Origin: Cynocephalus volans
Lineage: Eukaryota; Chordata; Mammalia; Dermoptera; Cynocephalidae
Reading direction: 5' to 3'
DNA: 64,000 nt
Assembly (NCBI RefSeq): GCF_027409185.1
Contig: NC_084475.1
Span: 16,264,130 to 16,328,129, forward strand
Every line of letters begins with the position of its first letter. Within the stretch, counting starts at the first letter, position 1. Position numbers and translations under genes: made by a program. The notes below the pieces were generated by a model that made no database searches, had not been told where the DNA came from, and worked only from the letters and a program-made list of their open reading frames with translations. Shown here piece after piece: positions 44,537-54,713 of the stretch.

Positions 44537-44709
44537 TGGGGCTGGCCCGTGGCTCACTCGGGAGAGTGCGGTGCTCAGAACACCAAGGCCTCGGGTTCGG
44601 ATCCCATATACGGATGGCCGGTTCGCTCACTGGCTGAGCGTGGTGCTGACAACACCAAGTCAAGGGTTAAGATCCCCTTACCCGTCATCTTTAAAAAAAA
44701 AAAAAAAAA
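44537..44709 (+). repeat. tRNA-derived SINE, dimer (type B), with TSD
   Basis: Starts TGGGGCTGGCCCGTGGCTCA and ends CTTACCCGTCATCTTTAAA plus poly-A. AAGAATGACTGCAGT is duplicated at 44522-44536 and 44710-44724. Confidence 0.92.
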
Positions 44710-44911
44710 AAGAATGACTGCAGTGGATTGTGAACTGCTGAGTAAATAAAAATCCATTATCCGTAGCAATAGTGAGTTAGATGTACTCATATCGATTCCT
44801 TACTCCAAAATTGATAATTAAAAGAATTATCCCATCGCACTGTTGATGGGATGTGAGACAGTGCAACTGCCATGGAAAACTGGTGCTTCCTCCAAGAAAT
44901 TAAAAATAGAG

Positions 44912-46908
44912 GGATCCAATCAAGATGGCAGAATAGACCGTCTACAACGTCACTCTCCCACAAATCAACCAATTCACAACTATAAAAACGTAGCATGAGC
45001 CCAGCTGGGGCCGCTGGAGCTCAGGGGAAGGCAAGGAGAGACCTATGGAGTTCATGAAGGCCGGAGAAACTACGATGAGAGAAAGAAAAAGCTGCTCTGA
45101 GCGTTTCGGGCCGTGGCTGCTTTAAGGCTCGAGCTGCTGAGCACATGGAGCAGGAACTGGCAGAAGTTGCAGCTGTGCCCTCCAGATGGAGTTGCTTGGA
45201 GGCAGCAGGAGAGAAGAGGACCTTGGTGGCCCCCAGGACAGCAAGACCACTAATAGGGTTCCCATGGACCCATGCAGGAGCGAGGAGCCAGAACAACTGA
45301 AAAAAGGCAGCCATTCAGAGGCCAGTGAGTCATTGCAAGGCATCAGTGCAGGGCCGGTCACATGGGAACTGTTTGCAGCACGGGTGGTGGGGGAGACAGG
45401 CCCACCAGGGAACACTGGGGCACAGCAAGAACAGCTGAGCTGCCCCCCAATCAGCACAGGACCACTCAGAGGAGACTGGTCAGGAATGCAGAATTGCATG
45501 CAGTGCAGTTTGATGAAAAAACTCAGGCCCAGATCAGAGATTCTACAGAACACAGATCCACCGGGTCTCTGGAGAGCCAGAAGTACCTATAAGGTCAACC
45601 ATTAAACCCTGAGCTGCACAAAAAGCCTTCCCTAGGGAAACAGCAGCAAAGCAGCAATTTAAACAACCACTCAGCTCAAGTACTGGTTCCACAGGAAGTT
45701 CCCCCATGTTAGAAGCAAAGGACAAAAAATTAGTTCCGGACCAGGCACACCACCAGCACCTTGGGGCCTGCCTGGGAACTGGAGGCTTGGATCTGGGGAC
45801 TGGACCCCAATCCCACTTCCAGGCAAACTGCAGTGCATCGGGGCCAGCCTGGGGACTTGAAGCATGGAGAAGAGGACTGGACGCCCCTCCCACAACCAGG
45901 CACACCACGCCAGCACCTTGGGGCCTGCCCAGGGACCTGGGGTATGGAGTCGGGGACCTGACCACCCCCCACAACCAGGCACAACATGCCAGCACCTCGG
46001 AGCCCACCCAGGGAGCTGGGGCATGGAGAAGGGGACTAGACCTCTCTCCCACAACCAGGCACACCACGCCAGTACCTTGGGCCCTGCCCAGGGACCCAGG
46101 GCATGGAGAAGGGGACCAGACCACCCTCCCACAACCAGGCACAGTGAGCCAGTGCTTTGGGGCCCACCCAGGGACCCAGGGTATGGAGTCAGGGACCGGA
46201 CCACCCTCCCACAGCCAGGCACAACATGCCAGCACCTCGGAGCCCACCCGGGGATGTGGGGCATGGATAAGGGGACTGGACCTCTCTCCCACAACCAGGC
46301 ACAACATGCCAGCACCTTGGGGCCTGCCAGGGGACCCAAAGCAAGGAGAAGGGGACCAAACACAGCCCACAACCAGGCATACCGCCAGTGCCAAGGAGCA
46401 TGCCAAAAACAGCATCCCCACGTGGGTGGCCTACCACAGTCACCACAATAACCATGGCTGCTGCAAAAGCGGCTAGACGGCACAGCCACCATGCAGATAG
46501 TCTGCCAACCACTGGAATGCATTCACATAAGAAGAGTCACCAGCAGAGACAAAGAAAAGAAGAGGATGTCTCTTTCCACAAAACCCATTTCAGAGTGACA
46601 GAAGAAGCATCTGCTCTATGATAATATTGGGGGACCTGATCACATCTCTCAGCATTGGACAGATCATCTAGGTAACAAGTTAACAGAGTAACCATGATTC
46701 TTTCAGAAGGAGAGAAGAAATCTAGACAATTAGCGGGTGGAGGGGGAGGGAATGGGGGAAGGGGGAGGTTGGACAAGGGGCATAAAGAATAATTATGATT
46801 TGTAACAATATATGTGCTAGTAATAGTGATTTAATCAACATATCTCAATGTTCAACCCCAAAAATATGTATAATCGATTTTGATTCAATAAATAAAATAA
46901 TTTTTTTA
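44912..46908 (+). mobile_element. Composite SVA-like retroelement: L1 5' end + VNTR + L1 3' end
   Basis: A 2.0-kb insertion bounded by AAAAATAGAG at 44902-44911 and 46909-46918. The 5' end GGATCCAATCAAGATGGCAG contains the CAAGATGGC YY1-type motif found at L1 5' UTR starts. Next come ~830 bp of GC-rich sequence, 8.4 tandem units (45741-46404), a linker, a piece resembling the L1 ORF2 endonuclease region (CTCAGCATTGGACAGATCAT near 46650), a G-rich purine tract (46735-46765) and an L1-like 3' UTR with AATAAA motifs. It has no ORF1 or reverse transcriptase, so it must have been mobilised in trans or be an internally deleted L1. The target TT|AAAAA is an ideal L1 endonuclease site. It is non-autonomous, and the family name is unknown to me. 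Confidence 0.8.
45741..46404 (+). repeat. VNTR of the composite element, ~8.4 units of 77-80 bp
   Basis: Unit starts (CCAGGC) are at 45741, 45819, 45896, 45975, 46055, 46135, 46215, 46295 and a partial at 46373. Each carries a variant of CAGCACCTTGGGGCCTGCCC and GGAGAAGGGGACTGGACC. Internal units are exactly 80 bp and outer ones 77-79 bp. Confidence 0.95.
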
Positions 46909-47322
46909 AAAAATAGAGCTACCATAGTCAATGATTCCACTTCTGGGTATACATCCAAAAGAACTGAAGGCAGGGTCGCAGATATTTGCACACCCATGTT
47001 CATAGCTGCATCATTCACAATAGCCAAAAGGTGGAAGCAACCCAAGTGTCTGAATGGATAAACATACTGTGTATGTACCTACAATGGGATATTATTCAGC
47101 CTTAAAAAAGAAGGAAATCCTGTCACATGCTACAACAAAAATGAAGCTTGAAGACATTACGCTAAGTGAAATAAGCCAGTCACAATAAGACAAACACTAC
47201 AATACCACTCATATGAAGTATCTAAAGTAGTCAAATTCCCAGAGAAAGTAGAATTTGGTTACCAGGATAATAGAGGGAGGTGAAATGGAGAGTTGTTTAA
47301 TAGGTACAGAATTTCAGTTTTA

Positions 47323-47427
47323 CAGGGTTGGCTGGTCGGCTCAGTTGGTTAGAGCGCAGCCTTATAACCCCAACATCACAGGTTTGGATCCCCGTACTGG
47401 CCAGCTGCCAAAAAAATAAAAATAAAA
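47323..47427 (+). repeat. tRNA-Ile-like SINE, monomer (type A), first of a tandem pair
   Basis: GGGTTGGCTGGTCGGCTCAG and CACAGGTTTGGATCCCCGTA, ending in an AAATAAAA tail. It is flanked by GAATTTCAGTTT copies at 47309 and 47428. Confidence 0.85.
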
Positions 47428-47440
47428 GAATTTCAGTTTA

Positions 47441-47609
47441 GGGCCGGCCCGTGGCTCACGTGGGAGAGTGTGGTGCTGATAACACCAAGGCCACAGGTTC
47501 GGATCCCTATATAGGGATGGCCGGTTAGCTCACTTGGGAGAGCGTGGTGCTGACAACACCAAGTCAAGGGTTAAGATCCCCTTACCGGTCATCTTTAAAA
47601 AAAAAAAAA
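47441..47609 (+). repeat. tRNA-derived SINE, dimer (type B), second of a tandem pair
   Basis: Begins GGGCCGGCCCGTGGCTCACG and ends CCTTACCGGTCATCTTTAAA plus poly-A. The flanks are GAATTTCAGTTTA at 47428-47440 and 47610-47622. Confidence 0.92.
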
Positions 47610-48288
47610 GAATTTCAGTTTAGCAAGATGAAAAGGTTCTGGAGATCTGTTACATGACAATGTGAAAGTATTTTACTGAACTCTGCACTTAAAAATGGTT
47701 AAGATGGTAAATTTTATCTTATGTGTTTTTATACTAGTTTTTTTTGTTGTTTGTTTTTTTCTAAAGATGTTTTGGGTTGCTTTGTAATAATAATAGTAAT
47801 AAAGTTTCTATAATGAAAAATGTTTAAAGAAAAGCATTTACTCTGCATTTTTGGAGGAACATAGTTCATCCTCAGTTGATTAAGGGCACCTCTTTTATTT
47901 TTTTTTAATCTGAAAGACACCTTCTATTAAATGTAAAAAGAAAGAAACAGAAGATCGCCATTCTTCAAACCCAAAAGAATAATTGATTCAGGCCAGGATC
48001 ACCAACAGGTGCTAAAAGCATTCACTGAAAGCTTGTTGGGAAACAGGCGGGGTAACAAAACACCATCACCCCCTCTAGATGACTTCTCAGTCACAAAGTG
48101 AGAAATGGTATTTCTACACTCAAAGAGATGGCAGTCATTGCCTTAACTAAATGATTGACTTGAGCATGACTAATAGGTCTCTGACGCCAAGGGCCACCGG
48201 ACAAAACACACAGCACCACCCATGGCCACCTTTGCCGAAAACGCTTAACCTAAATTTAATCAGACCTTTATTATTATTTTTTGTTGTT

Positions 48289-48500
48289 GTTGTTGGCTGG
48301 CCCATACGAGGATCTGAACTCTTTTTTTTTTTTTTTTTTTCAAAAAGATGACTGGTAAGGGGATCTTAACCCTTGACTTGGTGTTGTCAGCACCACGCTC
48401 TCCCAACAGGAGCCCAACGTGGGCTCACCCACAGGCCCTGAACTCTTGTCCTTGGCGTTAGTAACACCACACTCTAACCAACTGAGCTAATTGGCCAGCC
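48289..48500 (-). repeat. tRNA-Ile-like SINE (type A) split by another SINE
   Basis: The outer monomer is seen as GGCTGGCCCATACGAGGATC (left part) and CCAACTGAGCTAATTGGCCAG (right part) on the plus strand. The halves are separated by an inner insertion at 48324-48436. Confidence 0.75.
48324..48436 (-). repeat. Inner SINE, rearranged type B right monomer, with TSD
   Basis: GATGACTGGTAAGGGGATCT, then TTGACTTGGTGTTGTCAGCA identify a type B right monomer with an altered head. CTGAACTCTT is duplicated at 48314-48323 and 48437-48446. Confidence 0.75.
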
Positions 48501-49303
48501 CTAATCAGACATTTAGACCTCACCTCCAGTTTACAGCAGGCTAGAACAAGTCCAATGATACCATGAGGAAGCAATCAACATACCAAGGAAGTGGGGCATT
48601 CTGCAGGACAACTGGCTATTGCTTTACAAGGTCAATGTTGGGAGAGGGGGGACTATCTCAGAGTAAGAAACAGACCAAATAATTAAATGCAATAGGTAAC
48701 ATGGATTGGATTCAAATTCAAAAGGGAACTATTATAATAGACATTTTTGGGACAACTAAGAAAATCTGAATGTGACCTGAATCACAGATTAATGAGGACA
48801 TTATTGTCAATTTTCTTGGGTATAAGATTATGTGGAGGATTGTTGGGTGAGTGTTGATGGATGAAATGTGATATCTGCAACTTAAATTCAAATAAAAAAT
48901 ATAAGAATATATAACAAATATATAAATACAGCAAATACAGCAAAATGTTACTCTTGAGTCTAGGTGGTAAAATTATAGGTGATTTTTGTACTCTTCTTTC
49001 AATTCTTTTGCATGTTCGAAAATATTTTTTTTTAAGTTGGGAAAAATCACAATTTAAAAGGCAACCCCCAGGCTCTGGGGAGAGACTCTCCACCCAAGAG
49101 TCCTCCCCCTACAGATGCTGGTTCTCTAGACTGGTCACTGGACTTTTTTGATCATGCATCCTCTGCCTATTTATTATTTAACTTATTTTATGAAAACATG
49201 TACCACTCTACCAATAAATGATGTACTTATCAAGCAAAAGAATAGTGGCTCAGCTGACACAACCCTAAGGAATATGCATCCCACTTTAGAGGCCCATGGT
49301 TTA

Positions 49304-49329
49304 GTGCTCGCTTCGGCAGCACATATACT
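49304..49329 (+). pseudogene. Truncated U6 snRNA retropseudogene (5' 26 nt only)
   Basis: GTGCTCGCTTCGGCAGCACA continuing to TATACT is identical to the start of mammalian U6 snRNA. It sits exactly between two copies of AGAGGCCCATGGTTTA (49288-49303 and 49330-49345), or 17-bp copies if one shared T is counted. There is no A-tail and no U6 sequence beyond. This matches the tailless retropseudogene class. It is not a functional U6 gene. Confidence 0.85.
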
Positions 49330-50439
49330 AGAGGCCCATGGTTTAAACTGTGAGCTCCATGAAGCAAGCAGGAGGTGTGTTTCAGTCATCTTGGTATCCC
49401 CAGCATCTGGCATAGGAGCTCATAAAAATGCTTGTAAAATGAATAAGTGATTAAACTAATGAATTAACAAGTCTACCCTACTGAAGGAGACATGATGAGT
49501 GCAGGGGAGTTGGCAGCAGCAGTCTGATGTTCACAGGCTCCATGCAAAGCCTAGAGAGGGAGCCCTATTGCACAATGAGACAATGGGGTTTTATTTCATT
49601 TTATTTTTATAAGACTAATATACAATGATTTTATAGTACAATGATTCTTTATAGTACAATGATTCTTAACCCTTTGGGGGTCAGTAATCTATGTGGGAAT
49701 CCTGGGTAAGATAAGGGTCCTCTTGCCAGCAAACCCACATAGTTATATCAGATACTCATTGAGTTTTGCACATGATCTCAGATGATTCATGGACACCCCT
49801 GTCCCCAAGGTCCACATAAAGGCTCCAGGTAATGAATCCTGGGACTCCAAGTGGCCTGAGAAGCCCCATGGCTTGTCTTAGCAAGGCATCCCTGGGTGGA
49901 CATCTCACCTCTCAGCTGCTGCAGGGCTCCAGCCCCCCCTCGTTACTTTCAGAAGGCAACAAGGAGAGGAAGGGGCAACTAAGCCCAGTGGAGTCTGGCC
50001 ATTGCCATCACCTTTGGGCCTGGGTCATTTTCTCTAGGCAGGTGCCTCAGCCCCCCACCCCACCCCTCTAATGGATGCTGCTAGCTGAGGGAGGCTGGGT
50101 TTGGTTGTTCTCTGAGCTCCTGCTGCACGCTCTTATTTTCCAGAGTGGATTGGGCACCTGCAGGAGTGGCTGAGGTCCACAGAGCACTTGTGCTGGCCTG
50201 GCACAGGCAGACCTGAGTGCTTCAACTAAACTGGGGCTCCATCACCAGTGTTCCCAAATCTAGGAGCAAGCCCTTCTGAGCACCTCGCCTGTGCAGAACA
50301 GCTCTCAGATGGCAGAGCAAGATGGCTGAGTGGCGACTATGGCTACACATTTGCGATGAGCATTCCCACAGTCACCCTGAGAGTCGGCAGTGCACAAATC
50401 CGTTTGCAGATACGAATACTGAGGCTCAGGGAGGTTATG

Positions 50440-50975
50440 TGACGATCCCATTTGATTCAATTACACTTCTGTTGAGCACTGTGCTAGGTGCTGGGGATAA
50501 AAAGATGTGCTACAGAGCGTCTGCTCTTTTAGGTTCACAGTCCAATGGGGTAGAGAGACTCCTAAACAGATCATTTCAAACCAATGTGGCAAATGCCATG
50601 AAAAAGCCATGCCTCAAGGGCTGTGGGGACTCATAACCAAACCTGGGGTGTGAAGAAGTCAAGGAAGTCTCTCGGGAGTATGTGACCTCGGCACAATGTC
50701 TTCAAGGATTAGAGGGATACACCAGGCTGAGAGCTGAGAGAAGAGCATTCCAAGCAGAGGGACCAGCCTAGTGCAAAAGTACAGTGGCTTGAAGCAGCAC
50801 GGTTTGGGCAGGGGGCTGCCAGTAGTCATGTGTTGTCTGGCGTTGCTAGCGGGTGAGGCTAGAGAAAAATAGGTTTAGGGTCATGGAGCTTTTTGAGAGG
50901 CTTTGACTTGAACACGCAAGGTAGCCAGCAGCACTTGAGAGGTTGCACGCAAAGGATTGACTGGAGGGGCCAGAA
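50440..50975 (+). repeat. L2 LINE fragment
   Basis: GTTGAGCACTGTGCTAGGTG, GGGGATAAAAAGATGTGCTA, AAGAGCATTCCAAGCAGAGG and GGGTCATGGAGCTTTTTGAG follow the order of L2 3' ends. Confidence 0.65.
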
Positions 50976-51119
50976 CTGTGAATCAGCTTGTCAAGAATCA
51001 CTGTAACAGTTCATCGAGTGCCCACTCCATGCCAGGTAGGTGCTGGCCTCTTCACAGCTGTCGTTATTCACACTTGGAGGGGGTTTAAGTAGCTTGCTCA
51101 GGGACACACAGAGGACCCA

Positions 51120-51900
51120 GCTCTTACGCAGGTCTCCCTCCGGACATAACGTGGCGGTGGGGTTGGGAGGCCGAGTGGACCCGGTACACACAGCGCAGAC
51201 CTGGGACCCGGCCGGCTTGGGGCACTCGCTAGGCCCGTCCCTCGCGCTGGCTCGGGAGAAGGGAGGGTGCGCGCCGCTGATGGCCGTCGGGGCAGCGGCA
51301 GGACAGCCCCGCGGGTCCGGGGGAGGCCGGGCGCCCGTCCAGGAGCGGGGCTAAGCGGCCGCCCCCAGCCCGACCCGAGCCTGCAGCCTGGAGCTCGGAG
51401 GGTGCGGAGGCCCGCGCCCGGGGCCGTGCTGGAGAGAGCGAGGGGGCGACTCCGCCCCCGGGCCCCGCCGCCGCGGGAGCCGCAGCCCTTTCCGGGGGCC
51501 GGGCCGGGCCGGGCGGCGGCGGCGGCGGCGGCGCCCCGGCTCCTGCCCCGACAGGTGCGCGCGGCGCGCAGGAATGCGGCCCGCCTGACTCACCGGCGCC
51601 TCCTGCCTACCTGCGCCGCCCGCCCCATAAAGCGCCCGGCCGGCCGGCCGCCCCTGCCCCTGCCCGCCCGCCGCCACCGGCTCCCCGCGGCCGCCCTCCG
51701 GCCCGTCTCCGCTCGCCCGCCGCCCGCCGAGCGCGCAGCCCGGGCGCGGGGAGGCGCCAGTCCGCGCCCAGGTAGGTCCGATCGCGGGGCCCAGGGCCGG
51801 CCGGGGGGTGCGCACCCCCAGCCTGAGCAGCCGCGCGGGGGACGGGTCGGGCCAGACCGGGTGGCTTTTGTCTGCCCTTTCCCTTCCTGAGGTTGGCAGG
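51120..51900. promoter_or_regulatory. ITGB4: ITGB4 CpG-island promoter
   Basis: Very CpG-dense sequence surrounds exon 1. It includes a perfect AP-1 site TGACTCA (51587-51593), a TATA-like CATAAAG (51626-51632), several GC boxes and a GGC run at ~51511-51532. AP-1 with Sp1 control fits epithelial integrin expression, but this is motif-level inference. Confidence 0.7.
51650..51771 (+). other. ITGB4: ITGB4 non-coding exon 1 (start approximate)
   Basis: The donor GCGCCCAG|GTAGGT ends the exon at 51771. The start is estimated as ~25-30 bp after the TATA-like CATAAAG. The exon contains no ATG that would serve as the protein start. Confidence 0.6.
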
Positions 51901-54703
51901 CCCCGATTCCCTCTGCCCACGCTGCCCGGGGCAGGTGCCCAGCCTGCCAGGGTGTGCCCAGGGGCACCTGGGAACAGAGGGCAGGGGAGCTGGGGAAGGG
52001 ACGCGGCCGCCAGACCTTCAGCTACAGGAGGGCGTTGGGTGGGTGGGTGTGCGGAGGAAGTGGGCACAAGTCCGGCTGGCCTACTGGTCTGGGCCCCTCC
52101 GGGTTTGCAAAGAAAGTCGGGGAGCAGCCACCCTGAGAGGCATGCCCCCTCCCTGGTGGGCTGGGCAGGCCCTGCTGTGTGTGGTGCCACAGTTCATCTG
52201 CGGTCTGGGGATTCCCTGATTTTCCTCTTCTCTTGGCCAAACACACGCCTGCTGTCCTCCCAAAGTCGCTTCAGATGCCCTTCCTTGAGGAAGCTCTCCT
52301 GACCTCACCCACCAGCGCCGAGGCTGTGCCCAACCACTGTAACCTCCTCCAGTGCTGGTCTTCTTTCCCCTGGGGTGGCCCTCTGGCTCTGACTGTGATA
52401 CAGGGGCTCCAGATGACTCCCAAGGCCTGGGACAGGGCTTGTCCTCCTCCCCCATGGCCTTGCCACGCCCTGGGCACAAGGACTGGGCACCGGTGGCATG
52501 GTTGTTGCTGTCCCCAACAAAGCTGGAAGTGAAGGCTGAGAGGCTCCATGCTGGGAGCCAAGGGGAGAGAGGACAGCAGGAAATGGGTGTCTGTCTCCTT
52601 GGTCCTGATTTCTCATGGGTGGCCCAACAGCGGAGGAGCTGGGGACCCCCAAGCTTCTCACAGCAGCTGACACTAAGGGTGAGGGCCTGCCCTCCAGGGT
52701 GGGGAGGTGGGAAAGCAGGAGGGGAGGGAGCTGTGGTGGCAGGTGCAGATGTGCCCAGAGGGGTCCCCTGGGTAGGAGGGAGACGGTATGCGAGGGAGCT
52801 CTGAGCCGAGGGTGAGGGGGTGTCACAGTGCGTGTCCATGTATGTGCATGTATCCCTGTGTGGGGAGGCTGCATATGCCACAGTGCAACAGCATAAGGGT
52901 GGCAGTCACATAATCCAGGGACTGGCTGGTACATAAAAGTCCTGGAAGCCTGGTGGGACCCCAGGTGGCCTGGGGAGTGGTGTCCCAAGTGCTCGGCCCA
53001 GGCTGCCGTGGCCACATCTCCCAATAAAATCCACATTCCTAACTTTTATGTGAAATATCATTGTTTTTAACGTTGGCAACAATTTTTAAAACTTTTTAAA
53101 CACTAGTTAAGTGAACAAAACACTCCTGAGTTCCTATGTGGGCCCCTAACTACCATTCTGTAGCCTCTGAATATAACGTGGAGGTCACATGTGGGGTCTG
53201 CACTGCCCAGGTCGGTCCAGGCTCTCCCAGCGCTGGCTGTGGGGTGAGGAAGCCCTGTGGCCTCTGTGCCTCGCCTCTCATCTGGGCAGTGGGCATAACG
53301 CAAGCACCTCCCCGCCCCCACCCCCAACTGGTTTCCTACGGGTTCAGTAACGGTCATGGACACGAAGAACTGGGTGTATGTGGCTCTCATGTTGTCAGCA
53401 CTGTGTGCCAAGCCTGTGGACATGGTGCAGGCGAGTAAGAGCTGGGTCTGTACCTGCCTTGTAATGGTGCCCCAGGAAAGCCGAGTCTGCAGCTTGGATT
53501 GTGTAGCCTCTGGGTGTGGTGCCTACACCCGAGGCTGCAAGAAAGTCACTTCCCCCAGGAGTCCTTGCCCGGCCCTTTCTGGCCTCTGCCTCTGGTAGGG
53601 CACTTTTCCCCAGCTGGTTCTGCCTGTGGTGTGCTGGAGCTGCTGGTGGCCTCCGCGGGGCCACATGCCAGGAGGGAGGGAGACAGTGCCTGAGAAGGGC
53701 CTCTCCAGCACTGCCCCTGCCCACATGCCAGTGGCTGAGAAAGGATTCTAGGGGGAGGGCCAGTGGGCATGGCGTCATCCTAGGCCACGGGAGATCTGGG
53801 CCTAGAGAAAGAGGTGCGGCCCCTAACCTTTGCCCTCAGCTCTGCAGGCCTGGGTGGCTCTGTGGCTGGCCTCTTCTTCCCAAGGCTTCAGGCTGCCCAT
53901 CTTTCAAAAGGCCTCAGGTTTCCCCCTGCCTGCCCGGAAGGCTGCTGCTGAATCAAGATGGTTCAGTAGTGAACCAAATGCCACTGGGGCTTCTGGGATA
54001 CTGCTGCAGCGTGTGTGTGAATGGTAGATGCTACCTGTCATCTTGCTCTGGGCTAACTTTTGAAAGGGTGAACCACTCAGGGTCCTCGAAAACTCAGCCA
54101 TGGGTCAGGTGGAGGTGGGTAGGGCAGTAGATTCAGGCCCCAGTCTGATGGGCCAGGCAGCCATTGCAGCCCACTCAATGCAGCGAGCGCCTTGACCCAT
54201 CCCCAGACCCCAGATACAGGAAGGGGCCCCCTCCTGACCACACCACCCTCACCAAAGGGCGAGTGGGCCAGGACAGAGGAGGCGGGAGATAGAGTTAGGG
54301 CCTCCTCCAGGGGTGGTCCCCTTGCTAGGTGACCCTATCCCCACCCAGCCTGTCCTGCCCTCTGGGAGAGCAGCACAAAAACACTGGGACAAGCTCGGAG
54401 CCCAGAGTCCTAATGGTGGGAGGGGGGCACCCAGGGGCAGGGTGTAGGCCTGCAGGGCACCTAGCCACTGCAGGGATGGCAAGGAAGGGGGCTGTGGAAA
54501 AGAGGAGTCAGGGGCCCTGGGCCCTGCCAGTTGCAAGCTGGTCGGCCTTGGTAACATCAGTGGAGCTCTCAGAACCTCAGTTTCCACATCTGTGCAATGG
54601 GAATGGCATCGCCTCTCCTGTAGAGCTCCAACGGGGATCCAGTGAGCTGATGGCACCAGCCAGGGCTATAGAGGTGACACATGTCAACTGTTGTGTTCCA
54701 CAG
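51772..54703. other. ITGB4 intron 1
   Basis: GC-rich intron. A weak old transposon-like AT-rich stretch lies at ~53030-53170. A MIR-like piece at ~54540-54670 (GAACCTCAGTTTCCACATCT) ends a few tens of bases before exon 2. Nothing else is recognisable. Confidence 0.5.
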
Positions 54704-54713
54704 GAGGAAGAGG

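Larger units (their letters stand above)
44780..47735 (+). repeat. Old L1 LINE 3' end, split by later insertions
   Basis: CACTGTTGATGGGATGTGAG, CCATGGAAAACTGGTGCTTC before 44912 and GGGTATACATCCAAAAGAAC, AATAGCCAAAAGGTGGAAGC, GGGATATTATTCAGCCTTAA after 46918 are the ordered end of a mid-age L1. It closes at 47620-47735 (TTAAAAATGGTTAAGATGGT). It is interrupted by the composite element and two SINEs. Confidence 0.8.
47740..51100. other. Intergenic between the L1 cluster and the ITGB4 promoter
   Basis: Contains a nested SINE pair (48289-48500), an old LINE-like 3' end (~48700-49040), the U6 fragment (49304-49329), a small three-unit repeat (49621-49670), a hAT-like piece after it, L2 (50440-50975) and antisense MIR pieces (~50395-50440, 51005-51110). 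No gene was seen. Confidence 0.5.

Noticed and set aside
45741-46404. Regular direct repeats as a CRISPR-like array
   Set aside because: Units are contiguous ~79-bp VNTR copies without unique spacers, in a mammalian genome and inside a retroelement.
45543-46522. Large ORFs (195-292 codons, both strands) as protein genes
   Set aside because: They lie wholly in and around the tandem repeat of a retroelement, occur on both strands, and show only repeat-derived low-complexity protein.
49304-49329. A working U6 snRNA gene
   Set aside because: Only the first ~26 nt are present, with no upstream PSE/TATA promoter and no terminator.
51351-52190. 279-codon antisense ORF over the ITGB4 CpG island
   Set aside because: High GC removes stop codons. 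The translation is Arg/Pro/Gly/Ala-rich with no recognisable domain and it overlaps exon 1 antisense.
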